Assembly: GCF_009371975.2 (NCBI RefSeq)
Contig: NZ_VIKT02000021.1
Coordinates: forward strand, 1-41,452
DNA from: Microcella pacifica
Lineage (GTDB): Bacteria; Actinomycetota; Actinomycetes; Actinomycetales; Microbacteriaceae
Length of the DNA: 41,452 bases
Direction: 5' to 3'
Part shown: positions 24,047 through 33,199 of the stretch, piece after piece
Layout of the letters: each line of letters starts with the position of its first letter
How positions within the stretch are numbered: the stretch's first letter is position 1
Made by a program: the position numbers and the translations under genes
The notes under the pieces: model-generated
Databases searched by the model: none
Seen by the model: the letters and a program-made list of their open reading frames with translations, nothing else
Told to the model about the DNA's origin: nothing

Positions 24047-25321
24047 ATGAGAATCCTCCTTGTCGGCGCCGGTGGCGTCGGAGACGCCATCGCGAAGATC
24101 GCCGCCCGCCGCTCGTTCTTCGAGACCATGATCGTGAGCGACTACGACGTGACCCGCGCCGAGCGCACGATCGCCTGGATCGAAGCGAAGCACGGCCCCC
24201 AGGGTGACCGCTTCGTCGCCGCGCAGATCGACGCATCCGACCCGGCCGTCGTCGAGAAGGTCGCGCGCGAGCACGGCGCGACCCACGTCATGAACGCTGT
24301 CGAGCCGAAGTTCGTCATGCCGATCTTCGAGGGCGCGAAGGCCGCGGGCGCGGATTACATGGACATGGCGATGAGCCTGTCGCAGCCGCACGCCGACGAG
24401 CCCTATGCGAAGACGGGCGTGAAGCTCGGTGACGAGCAGTTCGCCGTCACCGACGAGTGGGAGGGCGCCGGCCGCCTCGCCCTCGTCGGCATGGGCGTCG
24501 AGCCCGGACTGAGCGACGTGTTCGCCCGCTACGCCGTCGACCACCTGTTCAGCGAGGTCGACGAGCTCGGCACGCGCGACGGCGCCAACCTCGTGGTGCG
24601 CGACGACGAGGGCAACGAAATCTTCGCCCCCTCGTTCTCGATCTGGACCACGATCGAGGAATGCCTCAACCCGCCGGTCATCTGGGAGAAGGGCACCGGC
24701 TGGTTCACGACGCCGCCGTTCAGCGAGCCCGAGGTCTTCGAGTTCCCCGAGGGCATCGGCCCGGTCGAGTGCGTCAACGTCGAGCACGAAGAGGTGCTGC
24801 TCATGCCGCGCTGGCTCGACGCGAAGCGCGTGACCTTCAAGTACGGGCTCGGTGACGAGTTCATCGGCATTCTCAAGACCCTCAACCAGCTGGGGCTCGA
24901 CAAGACCGCGCCGATTCGCGTGCGTTCGGCCGATGGGCCCGTCATGGTGTCGCCGCGCGACGTCGTCGCGGCCGGTCTGCCCGACCCGGCCACGCTCGGC
25001 CCCCGCATGACCGGCAAGACCTGCGCCGGCATGTGGGTCACGGGCACGGGCAAGGACGGCCAGCCGCGCGAGGTGTACCTCTACCACGTGAGCGACAACG
25101 AGTGGACGATGGCCGAGTACGAGGCTCAGTGCGTCGTGTGGCAGACCGCTCTCAACCCCGTCATCGCGCTCGAGCTGCTCGCGACCGGGGCGTGGAACGG
25201 CGCCGGCGTGCTCGGCCCTGAAGCCTTCGACGCCCAGCCCTTCCTCGACCTCATGGCCGCGCCCGAGAGCGAGGGCGGCTACGGCCAGCCCTGGGGTCTC
25301 GAGGAGCGCGAGCCCGCGTAG
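24047..25321 (+). CDS. Saccharopine dehydrogenase-like NAD(P)-dependent oxidoreductase
   Basis: A 424-residue protein. The N-terminal Rossmann fold has the dinucleotide loop GAGGVGDAI (residues 7-15), and the second part (VGMGVEPGLSDVFARYAVDHL) is the saccharopine dehydrogenase C-terminal type. Family members act on C-N bonds of amino acid conjugates (saccharopine, carboxynorspermidine) or are of unknown substrate. No lysine or polyamine genes are nearby. The stop codon TAG forms part of the -10 box for the following alditol oxidase gene, with only 9 nt between them, so the three genes 24047-27687 are likely co-expressed as well as having an internal promoter. Its own transcription looks leaderless. 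Substrate: not known. Confidence 0.85.
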   Translation: MRILLVGAGGVGDAIAKIAARRSFFETMIVSDYDVTRAERTIAWIEAKHGPQGDRFVAAQIDASDPAVVEKVAREHGATHVMNAVEPKFVMPIFEGAKAAGADYMDMAMSLSQPHADEPYAKTGVKLGDEQFAVTDEWEGAGRLALVGMGVEPGLSDVFARYAVDHLFSEVDELGTRDGANLVVRDDEGNEIFAPSFSIWTTIEECLNPPVIWEKGTGWFTTPPFSEPEVFEFPEGIGPVECVNVEHEEVLLMPRWLDAKRVTFKYGLGDEFIGILKTLNQLGLDKTAPIRVRSADGPVMVSPRDVVAAGLPDPATLGPRMTGKTCAGMWVTGTGKDGQPREVYLYHVSDNEWTMAEYEAQCVVWQTALNPVIALELLATGAWNGAGVLGPEAFDAQPFLDLMAAPESEGGYGQPWGLEEREPA

Positions 25322-25324
25322 GGT
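25319..25324 (+). promoter_or_regulatory. -10 box of probable leaderless promoter overlapping an upstream stop codon
   Basis: TAGGGT, whose TAG is the stop of the saccharopine dehydrogenase-like gene, is followed by 6 nt and the GTG at 25331. The spacing is the same as for other leaderless starts in the window. Confidence 0.5.
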
Positions 25325-25330
25325 CGTGGA

Positions 25331-26584
25331 GTGACCTCCTCCACTCCCGCCGGCCGCAACTGGGCGGGCAACGTCGAGTTGCGCGCGCCGCGCTTCGCCG
25401 AGCCGACGACTGTCGAAGAGCTCGCCGAGCTCGTGCAGTCGGCGTCGCGCGTGCGCGCCGTCGGTTCGCGCCACACGTTCTCGGCGCTCGCCGACAGCGA
25501 CGACCTCATGGTCTCCGTCGAGGCGTTGCCCGGGTCGGTGACCGTGCACGCGGAGCGGGGCACGGCATCCGTTCCCGCCGGCATGCGGTATGCCGAGGCC
25601 GCGCGCGAACTCGACGCGGCGGGATGGGCACTCGGGGCTATGGCATCGCTGCCGCACATCACCGTCGCCGGCGCCATCGCGACGGGCACGCACGGCTCGG
25701 GCGACGCCGCGGGCTCGCTCTCCGATGCCGTCGTGGCCCTCGACATCCTCCGCGCCGACGGCGACCTCGTCACCGTTCGACGCGGCGACCCCGACTTCGC
25801 GGGAGCCGTCGTCGCGCTCGGGTCCCTCGGCATCGTGACGCGCGTCGAGTTCGCGGTCGAGCCGAGCTATTGCATGACCCAGGTCGTCGACCGCGGGCTG
25901 CCGTGGGACACCGCGCTCGACGATCTCGACGCGGTCATGGGCTCTGCCGACAGCGTGAGCCTGTTCACCCGGTGGGCGGATGCCGAGCGCATCGATCAGG
26001 TGTGGCGCAAGACGCGGGGGGAGAGCGTCCCGGCCGCCCTGCCGGGAGCGCACCGGGCCGGCGAGGCCGGGCATCCCCTCCCCGGCGGTCCCGCCGAGAA
26101 CTGCACCGACCAGACCGGGGTGCCAGGCCCGTGGTTCGAGCGCCTGCCGCACTTCCGTGCCGAGTTCACGCCCTCGCACGGGGAAGAGCTGCAGTCGGAG
26201 TTCTTCGTACCTCGCGATCGCGCCGCCGACGCGCTCCACGCCGTGCGCGCCCTCGGGTCGCGGCTGCAGGCGCTGCTGTACGTGAGCGAGATCCGCAGTA
26301 TTCGCGCCGACGAGCTGTGGCTCTCAGGGGCCTACGGGCGCGACACCATCGGCATCCACTTCACGTGGCGTCGTGACGAGCCCGCTGTGCGCGCACTCGT
26401 GCTCACGATCGAGGCCGCGCTCGCGCCGTTCGACGCGCGGACGCACTGGGGCAAGGTGTTCACCGCCGACCCGGAGCTGCTTGGGCGTGCGTACCCGCGC
26501 TGGGCTGACTTCACGGCCTTGCGCGAGCGGTGGGACCCGCGCGGAGTCTTCCATAACGCCCAGCTCGCTGCCTGGGGCATGTAG
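25331..26584 (+). CDS. Alditol oxidase (FAD-linked, AldO/xylitol oxidase type)
   Basis: A 417-residue flavoprotein, the same size as Streptomyces AldO. The PP-loop FAD domain contains VGSRHTFSALAD, where His48 is the expected covalent FAD attachment site, and GAIATGTHGSG. The C-terminal ALO-type domain has HWGKVFTADPEL and ends WDPRGVFHNAQLAAWGM. It would oxidise the terminal hydroxyl of alditols such as xylitol, sorbitol or glycerol with O2, giving the aldose and H2O2. The GTG start lies 9 nt after the upstream stop. Its TAG stop overlaps the GTG of the glycerate kinase gene (TAGTG). L-gulonolactone/arabinono-lactone oxidase is the main alternative. No signal peptide, so it is cytosolic. Confidence 0.88.
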   Translation: MTSSTPAGRNWAGNVELRAPRFAEPTTVEELAELVQSASRVRAVGSRHTFSALADSDDLMVSVEALPGSVTVHAERGTASVPAGMRYAEAARELDAAGWALGAMASLPHITVAGAIATGTHGSGDAAGSLSDAVVALDILRADGDLVTVRRGDPDFAGAVVALGSLGIVTRVEFAVEPSYCMTQVVDRGLPWDTALDDLDAVMGSADSVSLFTRWADAERIDQVWRKTRGESVPAALPGAHRAGEAGHPLPGGPAENCTDQTGVPGPWFERLPHFRAEFTPSHGEELQSEFFVPRDRAADALHAVRALGSRLQALLYVSEIRSIRADELWLSGAYGRDTIGIHFTWRRDEPAVRALVLTIEAALAPFDARTHWGKVFTADPELLGRAYPRWADFTALRERWDPRGVFHNAQLAAWGM

Positions 26585-27687
26585 TGCGGGTCATCGTCGC
26601 CCCCGACTCCTTCAAGGGCTCCGCCTCCGCGGCCGCTGTCGCCGCGGCGCTCGCAGAGGGCTGGCGGGAGGCCCGCCCCGACGACGAGGTCGTGCTCGCA
26701 CCCATGGCCGACGGCGGCGAGGGCACGCTCGATGCCGTCGCCGCGGCCACCGCTGGCTCCACCCGCATGCCGGTCGCGGTCACGGGCCCGCACGGCCACC
26801 CGGTGTCGGCCGAGTGGCTCCTGCTCGAGCAGCCCGATGGCACGCGCACCGGCCTCGTCGAGCTGGCCCTGTGCTCGGGCCTCGAACTGCTCGATGAGCT
26901 CGAGCCGCAGACCGCCCACACGCTCGGCTTCGGTCAGGCGATCCGCGCTACGCTCGACCATGGAGTCGACCGCCTGCTGCTGGCGCTCGGCGGCAGCTCG
27001 TCGAGCGACGGCGGCGCGGGGGCCCTCACGGCACTCGGTGTGCGCCTGCTCGATGAGCGCGGTGCGGCCGTGCCGCTCGGCAACGCGGGGCTCGCGCGCA
27101 TCGCGGCAGTGGACTGGGCATCCCTCGCCCCTCTCCCCGCCGGCGGCGCCGTGCTGCTGAGCGATGTCGACAACCCCCTCCTCGGCGACCGTGGAGCGAT
27201 CGCGGTCTTCGGCCCGCAGAAGGGCGTGACGGCCGGCCGCGCCGGCGCGGCCGAATCTGCTCTCGCGCGCTTAGCCGACGCCCTGGTCGAGAACCCCGGC
27301 GGGGCGCTTCCCGAGACGCCGGGAGCGGGCGCTGCAGGCGGCACCGGCTTCGGGATGCTCGCCTGGGGCGCCACGATGAGCTCCGGTGCGCGGGCCATCG
27401 CCGAGACGATCGGCCTTCCCGCGTCGATCGTGGGCGCCGACCTCGTCATCACGGGCGAGGGCCGCTTCGACGGCCAGTCGGCGGGCGGCAAGGCTCCCGT
27501 CGAGGTGGCGAGGCTCGCGCGATCGAGCGGGGTGCGGTGCGCGCTCGTCGCCGGTCTCGTTGACGCGCCGCCGGTCGGTTTCGACGGCGTCGTCTCGCTC
27601 TCCGAGCTCGCCGGGTCGGTCGCCGCCTCGCTCGCCGACCCCCTGCACTGGGCCCGCGAGGCGGGCAGGCGTCTCGCGCTCGAGTGA
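26584..27687 (+). CDS. Glycerate 2-kinase (GarK/GlxK family)
   Basis: A 367-residue kinase phosphorylating D-glycerate to 2-phosphoglycerate. The N-terminus VIVAPDSFKGSASAAAVA, the APMADGGEGTLDA motif, LALGGSSSSDGGAGAL and DLVITGEGRFDGQSAGGKAP are diagnostic of this family. The start GTG at 26584 overlaps the alditol oxidase stop by one base, so the two are translated together. Known AldO enzymes can take glycerol via glyceraldehyde to D-glycerate, so the pair could feed glycerol or other polyol breakdown into lower glycolysis. No glyoxylate carboligase or tartronate semialdehyde reductase gene is near, which argues against the usual glycerate pathway context. Confidence 0.94.
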   Translation: MRVIVAPDSFKGSASAAAVAAALAEGWREARPDDEVVLAPMADGGEGTLDAVAAATAGSTRMPVAVTGPHGHPVSAEWLLLEQPDGTRTGLVELALCSGLELLDELEPQTAHTLGFGQAIRATLDHGVDRLLLALGGSSSSDGGAGALTALGVRLLDERGAAVPLGNAGLARIAAVDWASLAPLPAGGAVLLSDVDNPLLGDRGAIAVFGPQKGVTAGRAGAAESALARLADALVENPGGALPETPGAGAAGGTGFGMLAWGATMSSGARAIAETIGLPASIVGADLVITGEGRFDGQSAGGKAPVEVARLARSSGVRCALVAGLVDAPPVGFDGVVSLSELAGSVAASLADPLHWAREAGRRLALE

Positions 27688-27703
27688 CGGGCCGCAGCCG
27701 GTT

Positions 27704-27709
27704 TAGGCT
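27704..27709 (+). promoter_or_regulatory. -10 box of probable leaderless promoter (DUF853 ATPase)
   Basis: TAGGCT followed by 6 nt and ATG at 27716; no ribosome binding site. It lies in the 28-bp gap after the glycerate kinase gene. Confidence 0.65.
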
Positions 27710-27715
27710 GATCCC

Positions 27716-29488
27716 ATGACGGATGCGCACGATGCGGTCGCGGCCGCGAAGAAGGCTCTCGCCGAGGCCGAAGCGGCCCTCGCTGCGGCGACTGCCCAGG
27801 CGGAGGAGTCCGCCTCGGCATCGGCTGAGGAGGCCCCTGTGCCCTCACCGACACTCGGCCCGCTCGACGAGAGCGAGGTCGACGCGGTCCGCGCTGGCTA
27901 CGTCACGGAGGGAGCGGTGCTCGAGATGGGGGCGCTCGTGAACGGCGACGCGCGCGCGGACGTTCCCGTGCGCATCCCGATCGCCATGACGAACCGGCAC
28001 GGTCTCGTCGCCGGCGCGACGGGCACTGGCAAGACGAAGACGCTGCAGGTGCTCGCCGAGCAGCTGAGCGCCGCCGGGGTGCCGGTCTTCGCGGCCGACA
28101 TCAAGGGCGACCTGAGCGGCATCGCGGCCCCCGGCGAGCCGAGCGAGAAGCTCCTCGCGCGCACCGAGGGCATCGGGCAGCGCTGGCAGCCCACCGGCCA
28201 CCCCACCGAGTTCTACTGCCTCGGCGGCATCGGCCACGGCGTGCCGATTCGTGCGACCGTCTCGAGCTTCGGGCATCTCATGCTGGCCAAGGTGCTCGGC
28301 CTCAACGAGACGCAGGAGTCGAGCCTCGCCCTCGTCTTCCACTTCGCCGACCAGGAGGGGCTGCCGCTCGTCGACCTCGCCGACCTGCGCGCCGTCATCC
28401 AACACCTCACGAGTGACGAGGGCAAGGCCGAGCTCGCCGAGCTGGGCGGGCTCAACAAGGCGACCGCCGGCGTGATCCTGCGCGAGCTCATCACCTTCGC
28501 CGCCGATGGCGCCGACGTGTTCTTCGGCGAGCCCGAGTTCGACACCGCGCACTTCCTGCGCACGACGGCCGAGGGGCAGGGCATCGTCAGCCTGCTCGAG
28601 GTGCCGGGCGTGCACGACAAGCCCGCGCTGTTCTCGACGTTCCTCATGTGGCTGCTCGCCGACCTGTTCAATGACCTCCCCGAGGTCGGCGACCTGGAGA
28701 AGCCGAAGCTCGTGTTCTTCTTCGACGAAGCGCACCTGCTGTTCAAGGATGCGTCGAAGGACTTCCTCGCGGCCATCACCCAGACCGTCCGGCTCATCCG
28801 TTCGAAGGGCGTCGGCATCTTCTTCGTCACGCAGACGCCGAAGGATGTGCCGAGCGATGTGCTCGCGCAGCTCGGCTCGCGAGTGCAGCACCAGCTGCGC
28901 GCTCACACGCCCGACGCGGCCAAGGCCCTCAAGGCCACGATCTCGACCTATCCGACCTCCGGGTACGACCTCGGTGAGGTGCTCACGACCTTGGGAATCG
29001 GTGAGGCCATCGTGACCGTCATGAATGAGAAGGGCGCCCCGTCACCCGTGGCGTGGACTCGCCTGCGGGCACCGCAGGGATCCATGGATCCTGCGCCGGA
29101 GGCCCTCATCGAGTCGACGATCGCCGCATCGCCCCTACTTGCGCAGTACGGCACGGCGGTCGACAACGAGTCGGCGCGCGAGCTGCTCGCCGCGCGCATG
29201 AATGCGGCCGCCGAGGCGGAGGCCGCTCGCGAGGCGGAGCGGCAGCGGCTCGAGCAGCAAGCCGAGGCGGCGACAGTCAAGGATCGTGCGCAGGAGGAGT
29301 ACGAGCGCGCCCTGCGAGACCTGCAGAAGAAGGACCGCACGACGACGCGCACGACCACGCGGCGCTCGTCCTCCCGGCGCAGCGGCGGTAGCGCGGGCGG
29401 GATCGGCGACATCCTCGGCTCGCGTGCGGGTCAGACGATCGTGCGCGAGGTCGTGCGCGGCATCTTCGGCACTCTCGGACGCCGCTGA
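27716..29488 (+). CDS. HerA-like ATPase, DUF853 (helicase HerA-like domain)
   Basis: A 590-residue P-loop ATPase of the FtsK/HerA superfamily. An Ala/Lys/Glu-rich N-terminal coiled coil (residues 2-38) precedes the ATPase: Walker A GATGTGKT (residues 100-107) and Walker B LVFFFDEAH (Asp337-Glu338), with the polar segment VTQTPKDVPSDVLAQLGSRVQHQ after it. The C-terminal part holds another charged coiled coil (about residues 500-545) and an Arg/Thr/Ser-rich linker. It corresponds to YjgR of E. coli, whose function is not established; it is larger by about 90 residues, mainly at the ends. No nuclease partner (NurA) or defence gene lies next to it. It converges on the giant membrane protein gene with only 24 bp between stops. 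Confidence 0.88.
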   Translation: MTDAHDAVAAAKKALAEAEAALAAATAQAEESASASAEEAPVPSPTLGPLDESEVDAVRAGYVTEGAVLEMGALVNGDARADVPVRIPIAMTNRHGLVAGATGTGKTKTLQVLAEQLSAAGVPVFAADIKGDLSGIAAPGEPSEKLLARTEGIGQRWQPTGHPTEFYCLGGIGHGVPIRATVSSFGHLMLAKVLGLNETQESSLALVFHFADQEGLPLVDLADLRAVIQHLTSDEGKAELAELGGLNKATAGVILRELITFAADGADVFFGEPEFDTAHFLRTTAEGQGIVSLLEVPGVHDKPALFSTFLMWLLADLFNDLPEVGDLEKPKLVFFFDEAHLLFKDASKDFLAAITQTVRLIRSKGVGIFFVTQTPKDVPSDVLAQLGSRVQHQLRAHTPDAAKALKATISTYPTSGYDLGEVLTTLGIGEAIVTVMNEKGAPSPVAWTRLRAPQGSMDPAPEALIESTIAASPLLAQYGTAVDNESARELLAARMNAAAEAEAAREAERQRLEQQAEAATVKDRAQEEYERALRDLQKKDRTTTRTTTRRSSSRRSGGSAGGIGDILGSRAGQTIVREVVRGIFGTLGRR

Positions 29489-29512
29489 GTCGGGGCGCGC
29501 TCGCCGATATCC

Positions 29513-32500
29513 TCACGCCAGATCGCGCAGCCGCGCGAGCGGCGCGCCCCCTCCGCTACCGCGTCGCTCCGAGCCGACGGCGATGACGAGCAGCACGAGG
29601 CCGACAACGGCGAGGGTGATCCACCACGGCATCGCCTCGATGCCGCGCCCGATCTGCACCGAGAAGGCGAGCACGTTCTCGAGCGGCAGCACGAGTATGC
29701 CGAGCACGAACGGCGCCGCGAGCCGCCACCGCACCCCCACGAGGATCATCATGAGCGCGATCGCCATGACGAGCACTGCGCGCCAGGTCTGCGGGTCGGT
29801 CGCCGTCGCCAGAATCGACGCGAGCACGAGCACGACGAGCCCCGGCGCGAGGAGCGGCCAGGAGCCCGTGCGCCCCCTCGGCCAGTGACGCAGGGGAGCG
29901 GGGTCGTGCGCCGTCGCACTCCGCAGCGCGATCACCCCGGCCGCGAGCAGCATGATGCCGAGGGGCAACGAGAACGCCTCGACCCGGAGGAACTCTCGCG
30001 GGCTCCACGCGACGATCGAGGTCGCGAGAGCGAGCGCGAAGAGCACCCCGGCATGCGGCAGCACCGTCGCACCGCGAGTGCTGCGGTCGACGGCGACGAC
30101 CATCAGCACGAGGAGCGCCATCATGAGCGACCAGAGAACCACGACGGTCAGGTCGAACCACGGAGATGAGACGTCGTACTCGACGGCCGTTCCCATCGCC
30201 GCGGTCGCGACCGTGAGGGCCGGCACGAGCGACCAGCGGCGCATGGCGGCGTCGCGACTCTGCGTGATCACGAGCCCCGCGATGCCCATCGTGACCGAAC
30301 CGGCAAGCGCCACGATCGCGACGACGGCGATGAGCGGCAGGGCGGTCTCGACCACGTCTACGCGCAGCCCGAGCCGTGCCGCCTGAAGACCTCCGGCGGA
30401 TCCGGCGACGATCGCGGCGATGAGCGTGGGGGCGGAGAGCACGCGCAGACGGCCGCTCCCGAGCGCACTGGCGCGGATGCCCGCCCCGAGCCCGGTGAGC
30501 GCGACGGCGGCGGCGAGGAGCCCGAGGGCCCGCGCGGGCTGCGCCTCCGCGGAGGCGCCGAGGGCGACGAGCAGGGGCACGATCGCGGCGAGCAGCGCGC
30601 CCGCGAGCAGGGCAGGCTGCGGGGCGCCGCGCGCGGTGAGCACGACGGCGACCACCGCGGCCACGAGCGCGGGGGGCAGCACGTGCGCTTCGAGCGACGT
30701 GACTCCGAGCGCGAGCCAGAGCGACCACAGCGATGCCGTCGCGGCCGCGCCGAACATCCACCAGTAGGCGGGGAGGCGACGCACCGAGGCCGCACCAGCG
30801 GCACCCATCGCGACGATGGCCAGCACGATCGCGGCGGTGGGTGCGCCGGCCGCCTCTCGCGCGAAGCACAGCAGCACGGCGATCGCCGCCGTGAGCAGTG
30901 TCGTCGCCTCGATGGCCAGGCCGACGGCTCGACCGTGGGCGTCGGGCAGACCTCGGTGCCGCAGCGCCGCCGTGATGCGGGGCAGCAGCGGCAGGGTGAC
31001 GGCGACGACGAGGGCGATCGCCGGCAGGACGACCGGTGAGCCGCTCAAGACCAGGAGCGCCGCACCGGCATTGACGAGCACGACAGCGATCGACGGCACG
31101 ATGAGGGCGGCGGCGAGAACCCTGATCACGATGCCGAGGCCGGGTCGGCGGGTGATGAGCAGACTCACCGCGAGCACGAGCATCGTCGCCGTGGAGAGGG
31201 CGACCCATCCGTTGCGCTCCACGACCACGAGCCCCACCGCGATCGCGAAGGGAACGGAGGCGACGACGAGCACTGTGATCCAGCGCGCGGCATCGACGCG
31301 GCGGAGGAAGGTCGCGGCGATGGCGCCGAGCAGTCCGACGGTCGCGGTGAGACTGAGTCGCGCGGGCCCCTCGACCGACGCGAGCGACAGAGCGGAGGAG
31401 ACGAGCACGAGCGCGTAGCTGTAGCCGACGGCAAGATGCGCTGAGCGCGCGACCAGGGGAACCGTGCGCGTGAGGGTGGCGAGGCTGATGAGTGCGGCGA
31501 CGCCGAGGGCGACGGCCAGGGCGGTCGACTGCCACGACAGCGACACGGCCAGGAGCACCGCGAGGTGCGCGGCGATCACGATGGGAAGTCGCTGCGCGAT
31601 CGGCGCGCGTCGCACTCGTTCGGGGCCCGTGAGCACGACGGCGCTGAGCGTGGCGAGCACGAGGGCCCAGGCCGCGCGAGCACCCGGGTCGACGATCGTG
31701 AGCCCGAGCGCGCCGAGGCCGGCGAGGGCGAGCGCCCACCAGGCGAGGGCACGCAGCACTCCCACGGCGCGTGGCGCCCGACTCGCCCGGCGGCTCAGAA
31801 TCCCCGAGTGGGTGGCGAGACCCGCGCTCAGCATGACGAGCGCCGCGACGGCCGCGACACTCGCTTGCGCACCGACCGCATCGTCACTCATCCGATCCGC
31901 GGCGAGGAGCGTGGAGAGCGCCCCGCTCGCGGCGAGCAGCGCCGCGGGGGCGATCGCGAGCGAGACGACGCTCGTCGCGCCCGTCAGCGCCGCGGGGCGA
32001 CGCACGCGGCCCCGCGCCGAGAGCGTCACGGTCAGCGACAGCAGGCCGATGACGGTCGCCAGGGGTACGAGCGCGACGCGCGCGGGCTCGCCGCCGACCG
32101 CGCTGAGGTCGAGAGCGAAGGATGCTGTGGCGAACCCGAGGGGCACGCTCGCCCCGGCAGCGAAGCTCCACAGGCGACGGAGGGTGTGCGGGGCGCTACG
32201 GCCGGTAACCGCGCCGGCGCCCAGGACGGCTGCGGCGGCGGCGAGCCACGCCGATGGCGGGTCGACGATCGCGACGAACGCGGCCGCGGCGAGCGCGACG
32301 AACCCGACCGCCTGCAGGCCCACGAGCACGACGCGCTCGACGAGCAGCACCGTCGAGCGTCGACGCTCGAGAACCGCGCCGGCCTCCAGCAGCGCGAGGG
32401 CTGCGGCACTCGTGCCGAGCGGCCCCCACAGGGTGGCGAGCGTGCCGCCGATCGCCGCGCTCGCGAGCAGGGGAACGAGGGTGAGCGACGTGCTGCCGGC

Positions 32501-33199
32501 GAGCATCCAGACCCTCATGCGCGTGCGCACGCCGAGGGCGAGGGCGAGGGATCCGCCGACGAGCGCGACGAGCGTGAGCACCGCCTCGGTGTCGGCACGG
32601 GCGGCCACGACCGGCAGCAGAACGGAGGCCGCGAGGCCTGCGAAGACGAGGGCGAGAGCCGCCACGGATTCGGCCGACACGCGCAGTGCGCGCCGCATGA
32701 GGAGCGGCGCGCCGCCCCAGAACAGCAGGCTCGCGACGACGAGCACGCTGCCGCGGGCCACCGGATCGGTGAGGTCGGGGTTCAGCAGGGTGAAGATCAC
32801 GGCGGCGAGCCCGACGAGTGCGGCGCCGGCGATCGCGAGCACCGACTGCACCGTCGTGCTCGCGCGCGCTGGCTGCTGCCGTGAGACCGCGGGTGTGGGG
32901 GATGCGCCCACCCTGTCGACGGCGGCGGTCACCCGCGCGGGCGGGCTCGCGACCGGCGTCGGGCGGCGCGGCACGCGCCCGACCGAGGCCTGCAGGGCGG
33001 TGAGGGCATCCGCCGCGGCCGACGCGTGCCGCCAGACCTCGACGCCGTCGTCGCCTCGCAGATCTGCGCCGCAGGTCGAGCAGACTCCCGCGGTCAGTCG
33101 ACGCGTGCACACGGGGCACAGCGCCGTATCGCGCAGCCGAGAGACCGTGCTCGATGTCCAGTGGACGGTGCGGGCCCGCTGCGCGGTCACGTCGCTCAC
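29513..33199 (-). CDS. Giant polytopic membrane protein with N-terminal zinc ribbon (SCO7613-like)
   Basis: About 1228 residues. A zinc-ribbon-like module is at Cys28, Cys31, Cys40 and Cys43 (LCPVCTRRL...VCSTCGADL), followed by a polar Ala/Pro-rich linker (to about residue 110) and then a very long run of about 30 hydrophobic segments rich in Ala, Val and Leu. It resembles actinobacterial membrane proteins annotated by their SCO7613-like C-terminal region; no enzymatic motif is visible and the function is unknown. The GTG at 33199, with GAGGAGG upstream, overlaps the stop of the XRE gene (GTGA), so it is the third gene of a coupled operon. Longer starts would extend into that gene. Confidence 0.8.
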   Translation of the reverse strand: MSDVTAQRARTVHWTSSTVSRLRDTALCPVCTRRLTAGVCSTCGADLRGDDGVEVWRHASAAADALTALQASVGRVPRRPTPVASPPARVTAAVDRVGASPTPAVSRQQPARASTTVQSVLAIAGAALVGLAAVIFTLLNPDLTDPVARGSVLVVASLLFWGGAPLLMRRALRVSAESVAALALVFAGLAASVLLPVVAARADTEAVLTLVALVGGSLALALGVRTRMRVWMLAGSTSLTLVPLLASAAIGGTLATLWGPLGTSAAALALLEAGAVLERRRSTVLLVERVVLVGLQAVGFVALAAAAFVAIVDPPSAWLAAAAAVLGAGAVTGRSAPHTLRRLWSFAAGASVPLGFATASFALDLSAVGGEPARVALVPLATVIGLLSLTVTLSARGRVRRPAALTGATSVVSLAIAPAALLAASGALSTLLAADRMSDDAVGAQASVAAVAALVMLSAGLATHSGILSRRASRAPRAVGVLRALAWWALALAGLGALGLTIVDPGARAAWALVLATLSAVVLTGPERVRRAPIAQRLPIVIAAHLAVLLAVSLSWQSTALAVALGVAALISLATLTRTVPLVARSAHLAVGYSYALVLVSSALSLASVEGPARLSLTATVGLLGAIAATFLRRVDAARWITVLVVASVPFAIAVGLVVVERNGWVALSTATMLVLAVSLLITRRPGLGIVIRVLAAALIVPSIAVVLVNAGAALLVLSGSPVVLPAIALVVAVTLPLLPRITAALRHRGLPDAHGRAVGLAIEATTLLTAAIAVLLCFAREAAGAPTAAIVLAIVAMGAAGAASVRRLPAYWWMFGAAATASLWSLWLALGVTSLEAHVLPPALVAAVVAVVLTARGAPQPALLAGALLAAIVPLLVALGASAEAQPARALGLLAAAVALTGLGAGIRASALGSGRLRVLSAPTLIAAIVAGSAGGLQAARLGLRVDVVETALPLIAVVAIVALAGSVTMGIAGLVITQSRDAAMRRWSLVPALTVATAAMGTAVEYDVSSPWFDLTVVVLWSLMMALLVLMVVAVDRSTRGATVLPHAGVLFALALATSIVAWSPREFLRVEAFSLPLGIMLLAAGVIALRSATAHDPAPLRHWPRGRTGSWPLLAPGLVVLVLASILATATDPQTWRAVLVMAIALMMILVGVRWRLAAPFVLGILVLPLENVLAFSVQIGRGIEAMPWWITLAVVGLVLLVIAVGSERRGSGGGAPLARLRDLA

